Part shown: positions 8,483-17,101 of the stretch, piece by piece | How positions within the stretch are numbered: the first letter of the stretch is position 1 | Layout of the letters: the number at the start of each line of letters is the position of its first letter | NCBI RefSeq assembly: GCF_011067745.1 | Contig: NZ_JAAMPJ010000005.1 | Span: 214,955-278,954 of the forward strand | Source: Lentzea alba | GTDB taxonomy: Bacteria > Actinomycetota > Actinomycetes > Mycobacteriales > Pseudonocardiaceae | Length of the DNA: 64,000 nt | Reading direction: 5' to 3' | Program-made: the position numbers and the translations under genes | The notes under the pieces: model-generated | The model's database searches: none | What the model was told of the DNA's origin: nothing | What the model saw: only the letters and a program-made list of their open reading frames with translations

Positions 8483-10803
8483 CGGCTGAGTTCCGGGTGC
8501 TCGGCACCCTGGAGGTGACGGCACGGGGGCAGGCGATCGGGCTCCCGGCCGGCCAGGTTCACGCCGTTCTCGCCGGGTTGTTGTTGCACGCCAACGAGAG
8601 CGTGTCCGTCGAGCAGATCGCTCGCTGGTTGTGGGACGGCTCCCCGCCGAGCCCCGGTCGCGCGGCCCAGGCCGTTCACCTGGTCGTCGCGCGGCTGCGC
8701 AAGGCGTTGGGTGAGGCGAACGTGGTGGCGACAGCGGCCAACGGGTACGTGGCACTGGTCCGGCCGGACCAGCTCGACCTGCTGCGGTTCCGCGAGCTCG
8801 TCGCTTCGGGCGCGCTCGCCGAGGCCTTGTCGTTGTGGCGCGGGCCGCTGCTGCCCGACGTCGTGTCGGACTCGTTGCACCGCGAGGAGATCGCTCGGCT
8901 CGCCGCAGAACACCGGCGGCTCACCGCTTCGGTGCCGCATCAACTGCCCGCCGCCAACCCGCACTTCGTCGGCCGCGAGCCGGAACTGGCCGCGCTCAGC
9001 GCCGCGGGCCCGGTCGTGGTCGTCACCGGCACGGCGGGCGTCGGCAAGACCACCCTGGCGGTGCGCTGGTGCCAGGCCGTCGCCGATCTCTTCCCGGGCG
9101 GTCAGCTGCACGTGAACCTGCGCGGCTTCGACCCGCGCGGCGAACCGGCCAGGCCCGAGGACGTGCTGCGCGGGTTCCTGGACGCGCTCGGCGTGCCCGC
9201 CGGCCAGCTTCCCTCCACTGTGGACGAACGAGCCGCGCTGTTCCGCAGCCTGCTCGCGGGCCGCAAGATGCTGGTGCTGCTGGACAACGCCCGAGATGCG
9301 GACCAGGTCCGCCCGCTGTTGCCGGAGAGTCCCGACTGCCTGGTGGTCGTGACGAGTCGCGACCAGCTCACCGGGCTGGGCCACCCGATCACGCTGACGA
9401 CGCTGACCCCCGACCAGTCGGTGGCGGTGCTCGCCCGCCATCTCGGCCACGACCGGGTCCAGGCCGAGGCGGGTGCGGTGCACGACGTCGTGGCCAGGTG
9501 TGCGGGACTGCCGCTCGCCCTCGCCGTGGTCGCCGCCCGTGCCGCGACGACGTCCTTCCCGTTGCGGGAGCTGGCGGACGAACTGGCCGACGCCCGGCTG
9601 GACGTGCTCAGCGAGGACGACTCGACGACGAACGTGCGGGCGGTCTTCTCGTGGTCCTACCGGCAGCTCTCCCCCGCCGCGGCGCGTCTGTTCCGGCTGC
9701 TCGGCGGCCGGGTCGTCGACGTGCACTCCGCGGCGGCGCTGGCCGGGGCGGACGTCCGGGACGCCTTGGCGGAACTGGAGCGGGCACAGCTCGTCAGCGA
9801 GACCGCAGGCCGGTTCGGGTGCCACGACCTGCTGTCGGCCTACGCGGCCGAACTGCCGGAACCCGGACGGGAAGCCGCGCTCGACCGGTTGCTGGACTAC
9901 TACCTGCACTGCGCGGACATCGCCGACGGCCTGATGCCGTTGCCCCGCGCCGACACCGACTTCCAGCTGCGGCACCGGCCCGCCGAGACACCGCCCCTGG
10001 ACACACCGGAAGACGCGATGGCGTGGTTCGACGCCGAACTGACGAACATCGTCACCGCCGTCGACACCGCGCCCACCCACGCACATCAGCTCGCGCAGAC
10101 GTTGTCGCGGTACCTCTGGCTGCGCGCGGACTGGCTGACCTGGCTGCGCGTCTGCACAGTGGCGTTGCCCTCGACGGAGGGTCTGCCCGAACCCCGGCTG
10201 CGCACGCTCTTCAACATCAGCGCCGCACATCACCGCATGGGCGACTTCGACGAGGCATTGCGCTGGATCGAGCGCGCACTTCCCGTGAGCACCGAGGTGA
10301 GCCCGAACGCCCATGCGCTCGCCCTCTCCTCGATGGGCCACGCGCTGCTGGAGCAGCAGCGGTACGACGAGGCCGAGCAGTGCTACCGGGAAGCCGCGCT
10401 GGAGGCCGACCAGCCCGGCACCGAAGCGGTGATCCGGCACAACCTCGCCATCCTGTTGGGTCGCGTCGGCCGGTTCGAGGAGGCGGAACGCGAGTTCAGC
10501 GAGGCGTTCCCGTTGTACGAGAAGGCGGACCACCACATCGGGGTGATCGACTGCCACTGCAACGTGGCCGAGATGCAGCTCAGCAGGGGTGAGCTCGCCG
10601 AGGCGCTCGACAGCGCCCGCATCGCGCTGGACCTGGCGCGGGCGCACGGCAGCCGCAAGCTCGAAGCGACGTCGCTGGAGCTGATCGGCGACGCGCTCGG
10701 GTCCACCGCGCACTGGGAGCAGGCGCTCACGATCTACGAGGAGCTGCAGGAGCCCGAGGCGGACCGGGTGCGAGCCAAGGTTCAGGCCGAACGAAAAGTC
10801 TGA
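8479..10803 (+). CDS. AfsR/SARP-type regulator with NB-ARC and TPR domains
   Basis: 774 residues. An N-terminal OmpR-like DNA-binding and BTAD region covers about 1-160 (FRVLGTLEVTARG start, SVEQIARWLWDG). An NB-ARC ATPase follows, with Walker A GTAGVGKTTLAVRW near residue 185, Walker B KMLVLLDNA near 265 and the GLPLAL motif near 345. The last 250 residues are TPR helices. The BTAD region is shorter than in classical AfsR. Such proteins activate secondary metabolism or stress genes. The ATGA overlap with the preceding bPH2 gene makes it part of that operon. It overlaps the convergent GlxA-type gene by 22 bp. Confidence 0.85.
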   Translation: MTAEFRVLGTLEVTARGQAIGLPAGQVHAVLAGLLLHANESVSVEQIARWLWDGSPPSPGRAAQAVHLVVARLRKALGEANVVATAANGYVALVRPDQLDLLRFRELVASGALAEALSLWRGPLLPDVVSDSLHREEIARLAAEHRRLTASVPHQLPAANPHFVGREPELAALSAAGPVVVVTGTAGVGKTTLAVRWCQAVADLFPGGQLHVNLRGFDPRGEPARPEDVLRGFLDALGVPAGQLPSTVDERAALFRSLLAGRKMLVLLDNARDADQVRPLLPESPDCLVVVTSRDQLTGLGHPITLTTLTPDQSVAVLARHLGHDRVQAEAGAVHDVVARCAGLPLALAVVAARAATTSFPLRELADELADARLDVLSEDDSTTNVRAVFSWSYRQLSPAAARLFRLLGGRVVDVHSAAALAGADVRDALAELERAQLVSETAGRFGCHDLLSAYAAELPEPGREAALDRLLDYYLHCADIADGLMPLPRADTDFQLRHRPAETPPLDTPEDAMAWFDAELTNIVTAVDTAPTHAHQLAQTLSRYLWLRADWLTWLRVCTVALPSTEGLPEPRLRTLFNISAAHHRMGDFDEALRWIERALPVSTEVSPNAHALALSSMGHALLEQQRYDEAEQCYREAALEADQPGTEAVIRHNLAILLGRVGRFEEAEREFSEAFPLYEKADHHIGVIDCHCNVAEMQLSRGELAEALDSARIALDLARAHGSRKLEATSLELIGDALGSTAHWEQALTIYEELQEPEADRVRAKVQAERKV

Positions 10804-11717
10804 CGGTAGGCGCTCGGCGACACCCCGATCGACGCCGCGAGCTGCTGCCTCAGCGCCGCGCCCGTCCCGAACCCGGCGTGCCGTGCGACCTGGTCGATCG
10901 GCAGGTCCGTGGACTCCAGCAGGTGCCGGGCGCGGTCGACGCGCTGCTGCGTCAGCCACTGGCCCGGTGACATGCCGGTCTCGGCGCGGAACCGGCGGGT
11001 GAACGTGCGCACGCTCATCCGCACCTGACCGGCCATCGCGGCGAGGTCGAGCGGTTCTTGGAGCCGCTCCAAGGCCCATTCGCGGGCGAGCGCGGTGGAG
11101 GTGTCCGGGTACGTCGGCACCGGGCGGTCGACGAACTGGGACTGGCCGCCCTGCCGCCACGCCGGGACGACGCAGTAGCGGGCGACCCAGTTCGCCACCT
11201 CGCTGCCGTGGTCGGACCTGATGACGTGCAGGCACAGGTCGATGCCGGCGGCGACCCCTGCGGAGGTGAGGATGTCGCCGTCGTCGATGAACAGCACGTC
11301 CGGGTTGAGGAGCACCTTCGGGTACAGCGCGCGGAACTGGTCGGTGATTTCCCAGTGCGTGGTCGCGGGCCTGCCGTCGAGCAGTCCGGCGGCGGCGAGC
11401 ACGAACGCACCCGTGCAGATCGACATGATCCGCGACGCGTTCGTCGTCGTCAGCGCCTCCAGGACGGCCGGTTCGAGCCGGCCTTCCCGCGCCGGCGGGT
11501 AGCGGGTGCCCGGCACGAGCACCGTGTCCGCGTCTTGGAGCGCCTCCAAGCCGTGCTCGGGCGCGATGGTGAAGCCGCCGGTGGTCGGGATCGGCCGGCG
11601 GTCCGGCGAGCAGACGACCACCTCGTAGCGGTCCGCGAGCCGGGCGAACATGTGCGTCGACGTGCCGATGTCGAACGCGACGGACTTCTCGAGCGCGAGC
11701 ACGACGATCCGGTGCAT
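10782..11717 (-). CDS. GlxA-family AraC-type regulator (DJ-1/PfpI plus HTH)
   Basis: 311 residues. The N-terminal 190 form a DJ-1/PfpI amidase-like fold with a cysteine at the nucleophile elbow (SICTGAFVLAAAG, near residue 103). The C-terminal 120 are two AraC-type helix-turn-helix motifs (RVDRARHLLESTDLPI, then HAGFGTGAALRQQ). GlxA-type regulators sense small amines, amino acids or other metabolites. It is divergent from the MFS transporter with 71 bp between starts, so that transporter is the obvious candidate target. Confidence 0.85.
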   Translation of the reverse strand: MHRIVVLALEKSVAFDIGTSTHMFARLADRYEVVVCSPDRRPIPTTGGFTIAPEHGLEALQDADTVLVPGTRYPPAREGRLEPAVLEALTTTNASRIMSICTGAFVLAAAGLLDGRPATTHWEITDQFRALYPKVLLNPDVLFIDDGDILTSAGVAAGIDLCLHVIRSDHGSEVANWVARYCVVPAWRQGGQSQFVDRPVPTYPDTSTALAREWALERLQEPLDLAAMAGQVRMSVRTFTRRFRAETGMSPGQWLTQQRVDRARHLLESTDLPIDQVARHAGFGTGAALRQQLAASIGVSPSAYRQTFRSA

Positions 11718-11788
11718 GGCCTGATTCTTTCACATGTTGGCCAGCGGGCCACTGGTCGTCGGATCGGCGTTCACCGAACCTTGTCTCC

Positions 11789-13054
11789 GTGAGACTGCAT
11801 TGGGCCTGGGTTGTCGCTGGGGTGTCCTTCATCGCCTTGGTGGGTGCCGCGTCGTTCCGCGCGGCGCCTGGTGCGTTGATCGAGCCGTTGCGGGCGGAGT
11901 TCGGCTGGACGACCGGCACGATCTCGCTCGCCATCTCGATCAACCTGTTGCTGTACGGGTTGACCGCGCCGTTCGCGGCCGCGCTGATGGACAAGTTCGG
12001 CGTGCGGGTCGTGGTGACGTACGCGTTGACGATGGTCGCCATCGGCAGCGGGCTGACGGTGTTCATGACGGCGTCGTGGCAGCTGGTGCTGCTGTGGGGT
12101 GTCGTGGTCGGTCTCGGCACGGGCTCGATGGCGCTGGCGTTCGTCGCCACGATCACCGGCCGGTGGTTCGTGAAGCACCGCGGCCTGGTCACGGGCGTGC
12201 TGACGGCGGGTGGCGCGGCCGGTCAGCTGGTGTTCCTGCCGACGGTGGCGTGGCTGTCCGAGAGCTACGGCTGGCGGCTCGCGTCGCTGGTCATCTGCAT
12301 CGCCGCGCTGGCCGTGGTGCCGTTGGCGGCGTTCTTCCTGCGCGAGTACCCGCGTGACGTCGGGCTGTTGCCGCTCGGCGCCACCGAGGACACTCCCCCG
12401 CCGCCGTCCGGTGGTGCGGCTCGTCGAGCTCTGACGGCGTTGGAGTCGGCTGCTCGCACACGGCCGTTCTGGTTGCTGGCCGGTGGGTTCGCCATCTGCG
12501 GTGCGTCCACGAACGGTCTGGTGGGCACGCACTTCATCCCCGCCGCGCACGACCACGGCATGCCCACGACGACCGCTGCCGGGCTGCTGGCGTTGGTCGG
12601 CGTGTTCGACATCGTGGGCACGATCGTGTCCGGCTGGCTGACCGACAAAGTCGACTCGCGGCTGCTGTTGGCGGCGTACTACGCGTTGCGCGGCCTCTCG
12701 CTGATGCTGCTGCCTCAGCTGTTCGGTGCGTCGGCACACCCGTCGATGCTGGTGTTCATCATCTTCTACGGCCTGGACTGGGTCGCGACCGTGCCGCCCA
12801 CCGTGGCGTTGTGCCGTCAGTACTTCGGCATGTCTGGACCGGTCGTGTTCGGCTGGGTGTTCGCCTCGCACCAGCTCGGGGCGGCCCTCGCGGCGTCCGC
12901 GGCCGGGCTCACCCGCGACCACCTGGGCAGCTACGACCTGGCCTGGTACGTCGCGGGAGGCCTGTGCATCGGCGCGGCCGTGCTGTCAGCGTCGCTTGCG
13001 CGACGTCCCGAAGATGCCCCGCGTGATCTCGCGCGCCAGGGCGCTGCCGGCTGA
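11789..13054 (+). CDS. MFS transporter (oxalate/formate-antiporter-like group)
   Basis: 421 residues with about twelve hydrophobic segments and a central loop near residue 200-220 rich in proline. Fold signatures include ITGRWFVKHRGLVTG, seen in MFS proteins of the monocarboxylate or oxalate:formate group. The GTG start has no good ribosome site, so it may be leaderless. It is divergent from the GlxA-type regulator. Its last 69 bp overlap the end of the convergent HerA-like gene. Substrate unknown. Confidence 0.82.
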   Translation: MRLHWAWVVAGVSFIALVGAASFRAAPGALIEPLRAEFGWTTGTISLAISINLLLYGLTAPFAAALMDKFGVRVVVTYALTMVAIGSGLTVFMTASWQLVLLWGVVVGLGTGSMALAFVATITGRWFVKHRGLVTGVLTAGGAAGQLVFLPTVAWLSESYGWRLASLVICIAALAVVPLAAFFLREYPRDVGLLPLGATEDTPPPPSGGAARRALTALESAARTRPFWLLAGGFAICGASTNGLVGTHFIPAAHDHGMPTTTAAGLLALVGVFDIVGTIVSGWLTDKVDSRLLLAAYYALRGLSLMLLPQLFGASAHPSMLVFIIFYGLDWVATVPPTVALCRQYFGMSGPVVFGWVFASHQLGAALAASAAGLTRDHLGSYDLAWYVAGGLCIGAAVLSASLARRPEDAPRDLARQGAAG

Positions 13055-14500
13055 CCGCAGGAACGACTTCACGGCGCTGTTGCCGAGCACCTTCTCGACG
13101 AGCCCCGGTTCCTCCTTCTCTTGCCTGGGAGGCTCCGGGGCTTGTTGTTCTTGTTGTGGTGGCGCGACTTTCCGCATCAACTGCTCGTAGGCAGACTCGC
13201 GGTCGACGGTCTCCGCGTACTTGCCGTGGAGATCGCTCTGGCCCGCCGCCTGCTTGATAGCGTCGTTGCCGATGGTGTCCATCAACGACCGCGGCGCCCG
13301 GAGCCTGGTCCACGCGACCGGTGTCGGCGCGCCCTTCTCGCTCAGCACGGTGATGATCGCCTCGCCGATGCCGAGCGACGTGAGCGCCTTCTCCAGGTCG
13401 TAGTGCGGCGTGTTCGGGTACGTCTTCACCGTGCGGGACAACGCCTTCTGGTCGTCCGGGGTGAACGCGCGCAGTGCGTGCTGGACGCGCGCGCCGAGCT
13501 GCGACAGCACGTCGTTCGGGATGTCGGTCGGCAGCTGCGTGCAGAAGAAGACGCCGATTCCCTTGGACCGGATGAGTTTCATGGTCTGGGTGATCTGGTC
13601 GAGGAACGCCTTGGACGCGTTCGCGAACAGCAGATGCGCCTCGTCGAAGAAGAAGACGAGTTTGGGCTTCTCGACGTCACCTTCCTCGGGCAACGTCTCG
13701 AACAGTTCCGCGAGCAGCCACATCAGGAACGTGGAGAACAACGCGGGATTGCTCTGCAGCTCCGCGAGTTCGAGCAGGCTGATGACGCCCTTGCCGTTCT
13801 GCTGGCGCATCAGGTCGGCCGGGTCGAGCTCGGGTTCGCCGAAGAACCTGTCGCCGCCCTGCGCCTCCAGGTTCACCAGGGCCCGCAGGATCACGCCGGC
13901 CGTCGAGCTGGAGACGCCGCCGATGCCCTTGAGGTCCTCCTTGCCCTCGTCGCTCGTGAGGTGCTGGATGACGCTGCGCAGGTCCTTGGTGTCGAGCAGC
14001 GGCAGACCTTTCGAGTCCGCCCAGTGGAAGATCAGGCCGAGCGTCGACTCCTGGGTGTCGTTCAGGCCCAGCACCTTCGACAGCAGGATCGGCCCGAAGC
14101 TGGTGACGGTCGCCCGCAGCGGCACCCCGATGCCGCCGGTGCCGATCGAGAGGAACTGCGTCGGGTAGGCCTGCGGCTGCCAGTCGTCGCCGGTGTCCAC
14201 GGCCCGGGCTTTGGTCCTGTCGCTGTCCTGACCTTGCTGCGACAGACCGGACAGGTCGCCCTTCACGTCCGCCATCAGCACCGGCACGCCGTTGTTCGAC
14301 AGCTGTTCGGCGAGCAGCTGCAGCGTCTTCGTCTTGCCGGTTCCCGTTGCTCCCGCGACAAGTCCGTGCCGGTTGACCATGGACAACGGGATGCGGACGT
14401 GTGCGGTCGACTCCACGGCTCCGTCGACCAGCACGGACCCGAGTTCGATGGCCGCGCTCTCGGACGCGTACCCGGCGGCGATCTCAGCTTGAGCCGTCAT
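12986..14500 (-). CDS. HerA-like ATPase (DUF853 family)
   Basis: A 504-residue P-loop ATPase of the HerA/FtsK superfamily. Walker A GATGTGKT lies at residues 50-57 and Walker B LVFFFDEAHLLF near 283, followed by the arginine-rich C-terminal end typical of the DUF853 group (LAREITRGIFG). These proteins are widespread and of unclear role; a DNA or membrane translocase function is inferred from the fold only. I chose the ATG at 14500, where family similarity starts; a longer in-frame extension upstream lacks recognisable sequence. It is divergent from orn, with 72 bp between starts. Confidence 0.82.
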   Translation of the reverse strand: MTAQAEIAAGYASESAAIELGSVLVDGAVESTAHVRIPLSMVNRHGLVAGATGTGKTKTLQLLAEQLSNNGVPVLMADVKGDLSGLSQQGQDSDRTKARAVDTGDDWQPQAYPTQFLSIGTGGIGVPLRATVTSFGPILLSKVLGLNDTQESTLGLIFHWADSKGLPLLDTKDLRSVIQHLTSDEGKEDLKGIGGVSSSTAGVILRALVNLEAQGGDRFFGEPELDPADLMRQQNGKGVISLLELAELQSNPALFSTFLMWLLAELFETLPEEGDVEKPKLVFFFDEAHLLFANASKAFLDQITQTMKLIRSKGIGVFFCTQLPTDIPNDVLSQLGARVQHALRAFTPDDQKALSRTVKTYPNTPHYDLEKALTSLGIGEAIITVLSEKGAPTPVAWTRLRAPRSLMDTIGNDAIKQAAGQSDLHGKYAETVDRESAYEQLMRKVAPPQQEQQAPEPPRQEKEEPGLVEKVLGNSAVKSFLRSAGSALAREITRGIFGTSRKRR

Positions 14501-14572
14501 GCACGAGGAGCGTAACCAGGTTGCTGCACGCCGCCACTCGAAGTTGAGGCATCGCGCAGTAATGTTCGGGGC

Positions 14573-15178
14573 GTGATGGATCGTCTGGTGTGGATCGACT
14601 GCGAGATGACCGGACTCGACTTGGGCAAGGACGCTCTGATCGAGATCGCGGCACTGGTCACGGACGCCGAGCTCAACGTGCTCGGCGAGGGTGTGGACAT
14701 AGTGATCCACGCCTCCGACGACGTGCTCGCCTCGATGCCGGAGGTCGTCATGGAGATGCACGCCAAGTCGGGCCTGACCGAGGAGGTGCGCGCCTCCGCG
14801 GTGTCGCTGGAAGAGGCCGAGGCCGCCGTGCTGGCCTACATCAAGGAGTGGGTCCCGGATCCCCGGACCGCGCCCCTGGCGGGCAACTCCATCGCCACCG
14901 ACCGCGGGTTCATCGCCCGCGACATGCCGGCGTTGGACGCGCACCTGCACTACCGCATGGTCGACGTGTCGTCGATCAAGGAGCTGTGCCGGCGCTGGTA
15001 CCCGCGCATCTACTACGCGCAGCCGGGCAAGGGGCTCGCGCACCGGGCGCTCGCGGACATCGTCGAGTCGATCCGGGAGCTCGCGTACTACCGGCGCACC
15101 GCGTTCGTGCCGCAGCCAGGTCCGTCCACGGAACAGGCCCAGGCCGTGGCCGCTGAGCTGCTGAAGAACGTCGACTGA
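14573..15178 (+). CDS. orn: oligoribonuclease Orn
   Basis: 201 residues, a DEDDh 3'-5' exonuclease that degrades 2-5-mer RNAs, including pGpG from cyclic-di-GMP turnover. All catalytic residues are visible: D and E in [10 protein letters not shown] (about 9 and 11), D in NSIATDRGF near 110, and H and D in HRALADI near 157-162. Length and sequence are typical of the family. The start is GTG (14573) or the next ATG; a TAATGT -10-like hexamer at 14560 would make the mRNA leaderless. tRNA-His follows about 65 bp downstream. Confidence 0.95.
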   Translation: MMDRLVWIDCEMTGLDLGKDALIEIAALVTDAELNVLGEGVDIVIHASDDVLASMPEVVMEMHAKSGLTEEVRASAVSLEEAEAAVLAYIKEWVPDPRTAPLAGNSIATDRGFIARDMPALDAHLHYRMVDVSSIKELCRRWYPRIYYAQPGKGLAHRALADIVESIRELAYYRRTAFVPQPGPSTEQAQAVAAELLKNVD

Positions 15179-15187
15179 CCCCCTGAT

Positions 15188-15217
15188 TTCAATATCAGTG
15201 GATGACGTTGCTATGCT
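15188..15217 (+). promoter_or_regulatory. candidate promoter of tRNA-His
   Basis: A -35-like TTCAAT (15188) and a -10-like TATGCT (15212) are separated by 18 bp. The -10 ends 27 bp before the mature tRNA. The hexamers are only partial matches to the consensus. Confidence 0.35.
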
Positions 15218-15243
15218 TTCCTCGCCGGTCACGGACCGGTGAT

Positions 15244-15317
15244 GGTGGGTGTAGCTCAGCTGGCAGAGCACTGGGTTGTGATCCCAGGTGTCGCGGGTTC
15301 AAGTCCCGTCACTCACC
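15244..15317 (+). tRNA. tRNA-His (GTG)
   Basis: All arms fold. The acceptor stem GTGGGTG pairs with CACTCAC, with a G at position -1 facing the discriminator C, the hallmark of tRNA-His. The anticodon stem CTGGG/CCCAG encloses a loop with GTG at 15278-15280, and the T-loop is TTCAAGT. CCA is not encoded. Confidence 0.97.
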
Positions 15318-15324
15318 CTGGACA

Positions 15325-15375
15325 GCCGGATTGTGTCTGCAAAAAGCGCAGACATAATCCGGCTTCGTCTATTTT
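15325..15375 (+). terminator. terminator after tRNA-His
   Basis: A 16-bp stem with a single wobble position (15325-15340 against 15348-15363), a 7-nt A-rich loop, and then a T-rich tail (TTCGTCTATTTT). It starts 8 bp after the tRNA end. Confidence 0.85.
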
Positions 15376-15419
15376 CTGGGGGCCGAGCCCCCAGACCCCA
15401 GCCGGGGGACGACCCCCGG
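15376..15419. repeat. two GC hairpins behind the tRNA-His terminator
   Basis: CTGGGGG-ccgag-CCCCCAG (15376-15394) and CCGGGGG-acga-CCCCCGG (15402-15419) are two perfect 7-bp stems in a row, right after the terminator and before the ABC-F gene. They may be backup terminators or mRNA processing structures. The role is not known. Confidence 0.6.
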
Positions 15420-15471
15420 ACCCCCGATCTGATCCACCACGGCCCATGCCTGCCTGCCGGAGTGAGTGTTC

Positions 15472-17097
15472 ATGACCACGCTCGTCGCCAAGGATCTCGC
15501 CGCAGGTCACGGTGATCGCGTCCTGTTCTCCGGGCTCGATCTCGTGGTCGCACCGGGTGACGTCATCGGGCTCGTCGGCGTGAACGGGGCCGGCAAGTCG
15601 ACGCTGTTGAAGACGCTGGCCGGCCTGATCCCGCCCGAGTCGGGCCGCGTCTCGCTGAACCCGCCGTCCGCCAACGTCGGCCACCTCGCGCAGGAGCCGG
15701 AACGTCTCGAAGGCGAGACCGTGCGGGACTTCCTGGCTCGCCGGACCGGTGTCGCGGCAGCTCAGACGGCTTTGGACCTCGCCACCGAGGCGCTGACCGC
15801 AGGCAACGACGAGGGCTACTCGGAAGCGTTGGACCAGTGGCTCGCGTTGGGTGGCGCCGACCTGGAGGAACGGTCGCTGGAAGTCGTCGCCGACCTCGGG
15901 CTGACCGTGGGCCTCGACGAGTTGATGACCTCGCTGTCCGGTGGCCAGGCCGCGCGGGCGGGCATGGCGTCGTTGCTGCTCAGCCGCTACGACATCTTCC
16001 TGCTGGACGAGCCGACCAACGACCTGGACCTCGACGGCCTGGAGCGGCTGGAGAAGTTCGTCACAGGGCTGCGCGCGGGCACGGTGCTCGTGTCGCACGA
16101 CCGCGAGTTCCTGGCCCGCACGGTGACCAGCGTGCTGGAGCTCGACCTGCACCAGAACGCCGTGCGCCTGTACGGCGGTGGCTACGAGTCGTACCTCGAG
16201 GAACGCGCGCGGTCCCGTCAGCACGCCCGTGACGACTACGACGAGTACGCGGACACCAAGGCCTCGCTGGAGGCCCGTGCGCGCATGCAGCGGTCGTGGA
16301 TGGAGAAGGGCGTGAAGAACGCCCGGCGCAAGGCGGGCGACAACGACAAGAACGCCCGCAAGTTCCGTGCCGACGCCACCGAGAAGCAGGCGTCCAAGGC
16401 CCGGCAGACCGACCGCATGATCGAACGCCTCGACGTCGTCGAGGAGCCCCGCAAGGAGTGGGAGCTGCGGATGGAGATCGCCGCGGCCCCGCGTTCCGGC
16501 GCGGTGGTGGCGTCCTTGCGGGCGGCGGTCGTCGAACGCGGCGGCTTCCGGCTGGGCCCGGTGGACCTGCAGATCGACTGGGCGGACCGGGTCGCGATCA
16601 CCGGCGCGAACGGCGCGGGCAAGTCGACGTTGCTCGCCGCACTGCTCGGAAGGGCAGAACTGGCGTCCGGTTACGCGACTCTGGGTTCCGGCGTCGTGGT
16701 CGGCGAGGTGGACCAGGCCCGCGGGCTGTTCCTGGGCTCACTGCCGTTGGTCGACGCGTTCCAGGAGGCCGTGCCGGAGATGAACCCGGCCGACGTGCGG
16801 ACGTTGCTGGCGAAGTTCGGCCTGAAGGCCGCGCACGTGATGCGTCCGGCGGCGTCGTTGTCGCCTGGCGAGCGCACGCGGGCGGCGTTGGCGTTGCTGC
16901 AGGGGCGCGGGGTGAACCTGCTGGTGCTGGACGAGCCGACGAACCACCTCGACCTGGCGGCGATCGAGCAGCTGGAGCAGGCCCTGGAGAACTACCCCGG
17001 CACGTTGCTGCTGGTGACGCACGACCGGCGGATGCTGGAGGCCGTGCAGGTGAACCGTCACCTGACCGTGTCGGGCGGCCAGGTGACGGTTTCCTAG
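15472..17097 (+). CDS. ABC-F ATPase (ribosome-associated type)
   Basis: 541 residues with two ABC ATPase domains and no membrane segment, the ABC-F layout. Walker A motifs are GVNGAGKST near residue 37 and GANGAGKST near 380; signatures are LSGGQAAR near 155 and LSPGERTR near 463. A charged, helical interdomain linker lies at about 240-310. ABC-F proteins act on ribosomes as translation factors or as antibiotic-resistance proteins; which one cannot be told here. I chose the ATG at 15472 because GGAG lies 9 bp upstream; an in-frame GTG precedes it by two codons. Confidence 0.88.
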   Translation: MTTLVAKDLAAGHGDRVLFSGLDLVVAPGDVIGLVGVNGAGKSTLLKTLAGLIPPESGRVSLNPPSANVGHLAQEPERLEGETVRDFLARRTGVAAAQTALDLATEALTAGNDEGYSEALDQWLALGGADLEERSLEVVADLGLTVGLDELMTSLSGGQAARAGMASLLLSRYDIFLLDEPTNDLDLDGLERLEKFVTGLRAGTVLVSHDREFLARTVTSVLELDLHQNAVRLYGGGYESYLEERARSRQHARDDYDEYADTKASLEARARMQRSWMEKGVKNARRKAGDNDKNARKFRADATEKQASKARQTDRMIERLDVVEEPRKEWELRMEIAAAPRSGAVVASLRAAVVERGGFRLGPVDLQIDWADRVAITGANGAGKSTLLAALLGRAELASGYATLGSGVVVGEVDQARGLFLGSLPLVDAFQEAVPEMNPADVRTLLAKFGLKAAHVMRPAASLSPGERTRAALALLQGRGVNLLVLDEPTNHLDLAAIEQLEQALENYPGTLLLVTHDRRMLEAVQVNRHLTVSGGQVTVS

Positions 17098-17101
17098 GCT
17101 G

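Noticed and set aside
8383..12192. A 1269-residue open frame on the minus strand.
   Set aside because: It is antisense to the AfsR-like gene and runs through the GlxA gene in another frame. Its composition is Arg/Gly/His-rich low complexity, and no domain is visible.
13121..14515. A 464-residue plus-strand open frame.
   Set aside because: Antisense shadow of the HerA-like ATPase gene, which has clear Walker motifs.
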